Of a DNA stretch of 9,398 nucleotides, positions 6,655 through 9,398 are shown one piece after another; the stretch's first letter is position 1, and each line of letters starts with the position of its first letter. Both the position numbers and the translations under genes were made by a program. Origin of the DNA: Actinomycetota bacterium (lineage in GTDB: Bacteria; Actinomycetota; Actinomycetes; S36-B12); NCBI GenBank assembly GCA_947499275.1, contig CANMNM010000031.1, positions 1 through 9,398 on the forward strand, written 5' to 3'. The notes beneath the pieces were generated by a model. That model made no database searches, had not been told where the DNA came from, and was given only the letters and a program-made list of their open reading frames with translations.

Positions 6655-7494
6655 TCAACCGATGTTAGTGAGTTCACGCAGGAGCGTGGATTCAGATTCA
6701 ATGATCCCGACGGTGACCTGTTCCCCAGGAGTTATGGGGTCATTGGTTGAAATAGATACATATATATAGGTATCCACGGGGTTTAGGGTCAGGCTGGTAA
6801 GGGCAGCTGCTCGATCTGAGGGCATGGGTGTGTTCGATATAGCGGACACGGTACCGCTCACCGCAAAGTCAGTTCCGAAAATTTGTGCGCTTTGGCCCAC
6901 GCGTACCCCACTTGATAAATCTTGTGGAACAGGAACGAAGACATGGGTGTCGCTGCCGGGTGGAAGGATCGTGAGCACCGGCGTTCCACCGGGGAGCACT
7001 TGGCCGGGGGAAGCGAGGATTTGCCAGATGGTTCCGTCGGCGGGTGCGGTGAGAGAAACGGTTTCGCCACCTGCGCCCATTCCCTCGGCTAAAAGTTCTC
7101 CTTTGCGGACACTGGTTCCTTCAGTGCCCTGGGTTCCTTCGAAAACGAATTCATCAATGCTTGCGACAGCAATCACTCCCGACTCGCCCACAGCGCGACC
7201 CGCTGTCGTGATGGAGGAGACCTGGGGTGTTCCTGCCGCATAAAGAATCGCGGCGGCGAGCACGCCTGCTACACCCACAATCGCTATCCAGATCTTTGGT
7301 GAGGTGATGGGCAGCAAATTGTCGATCTGTTTGGGAATGTCTACCTGGGCGAGCGCCTTGGCGCGAAAAAGGTGCGACGCAGGCGTTGCATTCTCTGCCG
7401 GTGTTTCCTCAACAGCTTCAAAAATTGCGTCGAGAACATCGGATCGTCTACGACCGCCGTCAGGAGTAGACCCAAGTGTGCTCACGGGCCACAT
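6655..7494 (-). CDS. NHLP bacteriocin system secretion protein (HlyD/membrane-fusion-like), short form
   Basis: Adaptor protein of the NHLP export machine, 279 residues. An N-terminal cytoplasmic segment includes HLFRAKALAQVDIPKQIDNL (41-60), the recognisable start of this secretion-protein family. One membrane span follows at about 67-88, then an extracytoplasmic region. Within it, VSLTAPADGTIWQILASPGQ at 146-165 is the second half of a lipoyl/barrel-sandwich hybrid domain, with beta-rich sequence to the end (DTYIYVSIS, GEQVTVGII). The long coiled-coil hairpin usual between the two barrel halves is missing, leaving only about 25 residues. Family members are typically about 400 residues as I recall, so this is a reduced form. 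That would suit a single-membrane cell with no outer-membrane tunnel (inference). The ATG at 7494 has no clear ribosome site. The gene follows the YHYH gene by 47 nt and precedes the C39 exporter closely. Confidence 0.82.
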   Translation of the reverse strand: MWPVSTLGSTPDGGRRRSDVLDAIFEAVEETPAENATPASHLFRAKALAQVDIPKQIDNLLPITSPKIWIAIVGVAGVLAAAILYAAGTPQVSSITTAGRAVGESGVIAVASIDEFVFEGTQGTEGTSVRKGELLAEGMGAGGETVSLTAPADGTIWQILASPGQVLPGGTPVLTILPPGSDTHVFVPVPQDLSSGVRVGQSAQIFGTDFAVSGTVSAISNTPMPSDRAAALTSLTLNPVDTYIYVSISTNDPITPGEQVTVGIIESESTLLRELTNIG

Positions 7495-7541
7495 TCTATT
7501 GGATGCCAGTGCCCAGGTGATAGTCCTTGCGCTGAATTGGG

Positions 7542-8795
7542 TTAGCCGCTTGCGGGTCCGCGCTTGCCGATATTGGGGCCTGCATACGCAGCCAAGGTCT
7601 GCACGCTACTGGAATTGAATCCGGTGGGGCAGTTGCGAGTGAACTTCTCGAGATACACCGACCCGCCAGGGAATTTTGAGGTCGGTTCAAAGAATTCGGC
7701 GTAGCACTGGGGGTTGCAGTAGAAAATCCCGGCTGGCCCAGATGTAGTGACGACGGACTGATCCGTCTGAATGACCTTCTGGCCAGTGAGTGTTCCCGAC
7801 ATGACGTAGCACGTTTGACCGCTCGCCACGCTAGAGGAAGACGCGGTGATGGTCATGGATATTTTTGCGCCGGTGATCTGATTGCCCGCCGAATCCGTTC
7901 GTATAGTGAAACTATCCTTGGATGTGTTGAACACGGTTCCGGTGAAGCAATCAAGGATGTTCCACTTGCTTGTCCTCTGAACGTTATAAAAGTAGTCGCC
8001 ATTGGAATCTTTCATGCCGCGGCACTTATCAAGTTTGCTCTCCACGCTGTTCGCGGGAATGAACCACCCGAGCGCCAGGATGGGGTGGGCATCATTTGCG
8101 ATTCCGATCGGAGACCGTTCAACCTCAACCTTCGTAGAACCGAGTTGTTCAATGAGGCATTTGGGGGCAATGTGGTAGTGGTAGTCGTCGCCACGACCAG
8201 CGTGACCACCGCAGTTATCAAGTTCCCCGGAATCGAGAGTGTGTTCGAGCAGAGCTGATTGCGTCCATGGGCTAAAGAGAGGCACACCGTTAACAGCGAT
8301 CCCGATGGCTCCATCGCCGGGAACCGTTGGAGTGGATGCCTGGATCGACTTGCGGGGAATCGTGTAGGTGTAGTTATGTGCCGACGGATACTGCTGATTG
8401 GTTGCAGTAATCCCGACCATGGTGGGTGCTGATCCACCAGGAAGACCGTTGGCTCCGAATGAAATTGTCGATGTAGTGCATCGAAAGCCAGTCACTTGAC
8501 TTGTGTAGGTGGAATTGCGGCAGAGCAGATCCCCTGTGCTGGTACTGGTGGAGGTCGTAGTGGTGGCGGAAGTCGTGGCCCACTTCAGTTTCCCCCCAAC
8601 CTTCTTGCAGGTGAGCTTTCCCTGTACCTGCCCTTTCTTTTTGCATGTATCTCCCGCCTTGGCAGTGGGTACAACCGTGGCCTGCCAGCCTTCGTGAGCA
8701 GGCGCCACAGTTGGTGACATGAGAGCCATAGATGCAACGATGGCCAATACAGTGGTTGAACGAAGCAGTATCTGCGTGTACCTCATTGATGTCAC
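7542..8795 (-). CDS. Secreted YHYH-domain protein, first gene of the export operon
   Basis: A 417-residue exported protein. A Sec signal peptide spans about 1-33 and ends in APA before HEGWQ. A short Cys/Lys-rich motif follows at 48-72 (GDTCKKKGQ...CKKVGGKLKW), then a Thr/Ser linker at 74-88. A YHYH domain comes next: GIAVNGVPLFSPW at 165-177 and CGGHAGRGDDYHYH at 195-208. The YHYH family is functionally uncharacterised, and its His-rich motif suggests metal binding (inference). There are twelve Cys in total, compatible with extracellular disulfides. The GTG start at 8795 is chosen because GAGGGAAGG (8810-8802) sits 6 nt upstream. An ATG at 8786 would be 15 nt away. It lies 47 nt ahead of the HlyD-like gene on the same strand with no obvious terminator, so cotranscription with the exporter is likely. 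Its link to the peptides is unknown. Confidence 0.85.
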   Translation of the reverse strand: MTSMRYTQILLRSTTVLAIVASMALMSPTVAPAHEGWQATVVPTAKAGDTCKKKGQVQGKLTCKKVGGKLKWATTSATTTTSTSTSTGDLLCRNSTYTSQVTGFRCTTSTISFGANGLPGGSAPTMVGITATNQQYPSAHNYTYTIPRKSIQASTPTVPGDGAIGIAVNGVPLFSPWTQSALLEHTLDSGELDNCGGHAGRGDDYHYHIAPKCLIEQLGSTKVEVERSPIGIANDAHPILALGWFIPANSVESKLDKCRGMKDSNGDYFYNVQRTSKWNILDCFTGTVFNTSKDSFTIRTDSAGNQITGAKISMTITASSSSVASGQTCYVMSGTLTGQKVIQTDQSVVTTSGPAGIFYCNPQCYAEFFEPTSKFPGGSVYLEKFTRNCPTGFNSSSVQTLAAYAGPNIGKRGPASG

Positions 8796-8848
8796 GAGCT
8801 GCCTTCCCTCTTAACTACCGCCACGTTAAAGTTGGCTAAGAAAGCAGC

Positions 8849-8877
8849 AGCCTAGCGTCCGGTCCCGCTGAGGTCAG
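8849..8877 (-). promoter_or_regulatory. Candidate promoter of the export operon
   Basis: On the - strand a -35-like CTGACC (8877-8872) and a -10-like TAGGCT (8854-8849) are 17 nt apart, pointing toward the YHYH gene. Transcription would start near 8842, leaving a leader of about 47 nt that contains the strong ribosome site. The -35 is a poor match to TTGACA, so this is tentative. Confidence 0.35.
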
Positions 8878-8880
8878 CGG
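8865..8880. promoter_or_regulatory. Inverted repeat in the divergent region, possible operator
   Basis: CCGCTGA-GG-TCAGCGG is a perfect 7+7 bp dyad with a 2-nt centre. It covers the proposed -35 of the leftward operon and ends 7 nt before the ATG of the rightward gene at 8888. It could be a repressor site affecting both directions, or could structure the start region of the rightward mRNA. No regulator gene is visible in the window. Confidence 0.4.
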
Positions 8881-8887
8881 ACAATGG

Positions 8888-9148
8888 ATGGCAGATGGAA
8901 AACCGGGTCCAGCCGCCGACCAGAATGAACCAAATTCATATGACGTGCGAATGACCGCATTCATGGGTGAAAGTTTGCGCGGCATGCTGCTGAATGCGTA
9001 TGCCTTTGGCACCATCGGCTCAATCGCTGTCCTAGCTGCTTGGGTAATGCTTGGCTTAGGACTCGTAATGTTGATCCTGACAGTTCTTGGGTTCAGACAC
9101 TTGCGCAGAACTGATGAGAAGGAAGCAATTTTCGAGCCTGCCGCATAA
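8888..9148 (+). CDS. Small membrane protein of unknown function
   Basis: An 86-residue protein I do not recognise. Residues 1-25 are polar and Pro/Asn/Asp-containing. About 33-70 form one long or two short hydrophobic segments (NAYAFGTIGSIAVLAAWVML, then GLGLVMLILTVLGF). A basic HLRR follows the last segment and the tail is acidic. This gives one membrane helix or a tight helical hairpin, with HLRR probably on the cytoplasmic side. The ATG at 8888 has only a weak GCGGA-like ribosome site. An overlapping ATG four bases earlier is in a different frame. The gene is supported by its coherent membrane topology and by the terminator hairpin starting right at its stop codon. It is divergent from the export operon across 92 nt. 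Any role in the peptide system, such as immunity, is speculation. Confidence 0.62.
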   Translation: MADGKPGPAADQNEPNSYDVRMTAFMGESLRGMLLNAYAFGTIGSIAVLAAWVMLGLGLVMLILTVLGFRHLRRTDEKEAIFEPAA

Positions 9149-9190
9149 AAACTTGAGTTCCCTCTCGGCGATGAGGGAGCTCAAGTTTTT
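9147..9190. terminator. Strong bidirectional intrinsic terminator
   Basis: A hairpin with an 18-bp stem (9147-9164 paired with 9173-9190, one G-U wobble) and an 8-nt loop. It is flanked by A-rich sequence on the left and ends in TTTTT on the right, so both strands show a stem plus U tract. It begins within the stop codon of the 8888-9148 gene and lies 70 nt past the stop of the convergent gene at 9260, so it can serve both. Confidence 0.9.
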
Positions 9191-9259
9191 GTCAACAGGC
9201 AAGGAATTTCAATCATCAATGACTTGAGTTGGATCTTTGTAAGCGATGACGCCGAAAAA

Positions 9260-9398
9260 TCAGGCCCCCGAAGCGTCTGGCTTCTGTGTGGGAAGTGTGG
9301 GAACCTGCCACCCAGCAGCAACTGCGCCCAGTCGAACCGTCAGGGTAACGGCCACCCCAACCAAGAACGGCACCCAATTACCGAAACTTTGGGTGAGC
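9260..9398 (-). CDS. C-terminal end of a membrane protein, probably TRIC/UPF0126 channel family (partial)
   Basis: A leftward frame runs from the right edge of the window to a TGA at 9262-9260, giving 45 residues with the start outside. It contains a hydrophobic helix (WVPFLVGVAVTLTVRLGAVA) followed by AGWQVPTLP and a polar tail. The last helix with an Arg-Leu-x-Ala pair, then xGWxxP, resembles the C-terminus of bacterial TRIC/UPF0126 (YadS/YicG-like) cation channel proteins. That assignment rests on a short match from memory. It converges on the small membrane protein gene and shares the terminator between them. Confidence 0.5.
   Translation of the reverse strand, partial: LTQSFGNWVPFLVGVAVTLTVRLGAVAAGWQVPTLPTQKPDASGA

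Noticed and set aside
8529..8575. Short repetitive stretch in the YHYH gene as a possible tandem repeat or CRISPR-like element
   Set aside because: It encodes a Thr/Ser linker with simple codon repetition. There are no evenly spaced repeats with unique spacers.

Overview
The window looks like the chromosome of an actinobacterium, probably a freshwater planktonic lineage. Base composition is balanced to moderately GC-rich. The 417-residue secreted protein carries a short Cys/Lys-rich segment (GDTCKKKGQ...LTCKKVGGKLKW) of a kind I associate with secreted proteins of small freshwater actinobacteria. Putative -10 boxes fit the actinobacterial TAnnnT form. The taxonomic placement is inference.

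The core of the window is a RiPP (ribosomally made, post-translationally modified peptide) precursor and export locus of the NHLP type (nitrile hydratase-like leader peptide). Two + strand genes (44-337 and 1206-1499) each encode a 97-residue precursor: an 82-residue leader ending in Val-Ser-Gly-Gly, then a 15-residue core. The leaders match at 65 of 82 positions by my alignment. The cores match at 1 of 15: one is acidic with two Cys, the other is Thr/Pro-rich with a C-terminal Cys. Between them, on the - strand, lies a small secreted protein with a possible lipocalin-like fold (385-924).

Convergent to precursor 2 is a four-gene - strand operon running from about 8795 down to 1538. In order of transcription it encodes a secreted YHYH-domain protein, a short HlyD-like NHLP secretion protein, a C39 peptidase/permease/ATPase exporter, and a second NHLP permease/ATPase. 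The second ATPase is coupled to the exporter by an ATGA overlap but is split by a -1 frame change near a five-C run at 3971-3975. The expected logic is that the C39 domain cuts the leaders after Gly-Gly and the two ABC proteins plus the adaptor export the cores. No RiPP-modifying enzyme (lanthionine synthetase, radical SAM, YcaO, methyltransferase) is encoded here. It would have to lie outside the window, or the cores are lightly modified.

Right of the operon, a divergent intergenic region (8796-8887) carries a possible promoter overlapped by a perfect 7+7 inverted repeat. A small + strand membrane protein gene (8888-9148) follows and ends in a strong terminator-like hairpin that could work in both directions. 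At the right edge is the 3' end of a - strand membrane protein gene that resembles the TRIC/UPF0126 channel family.
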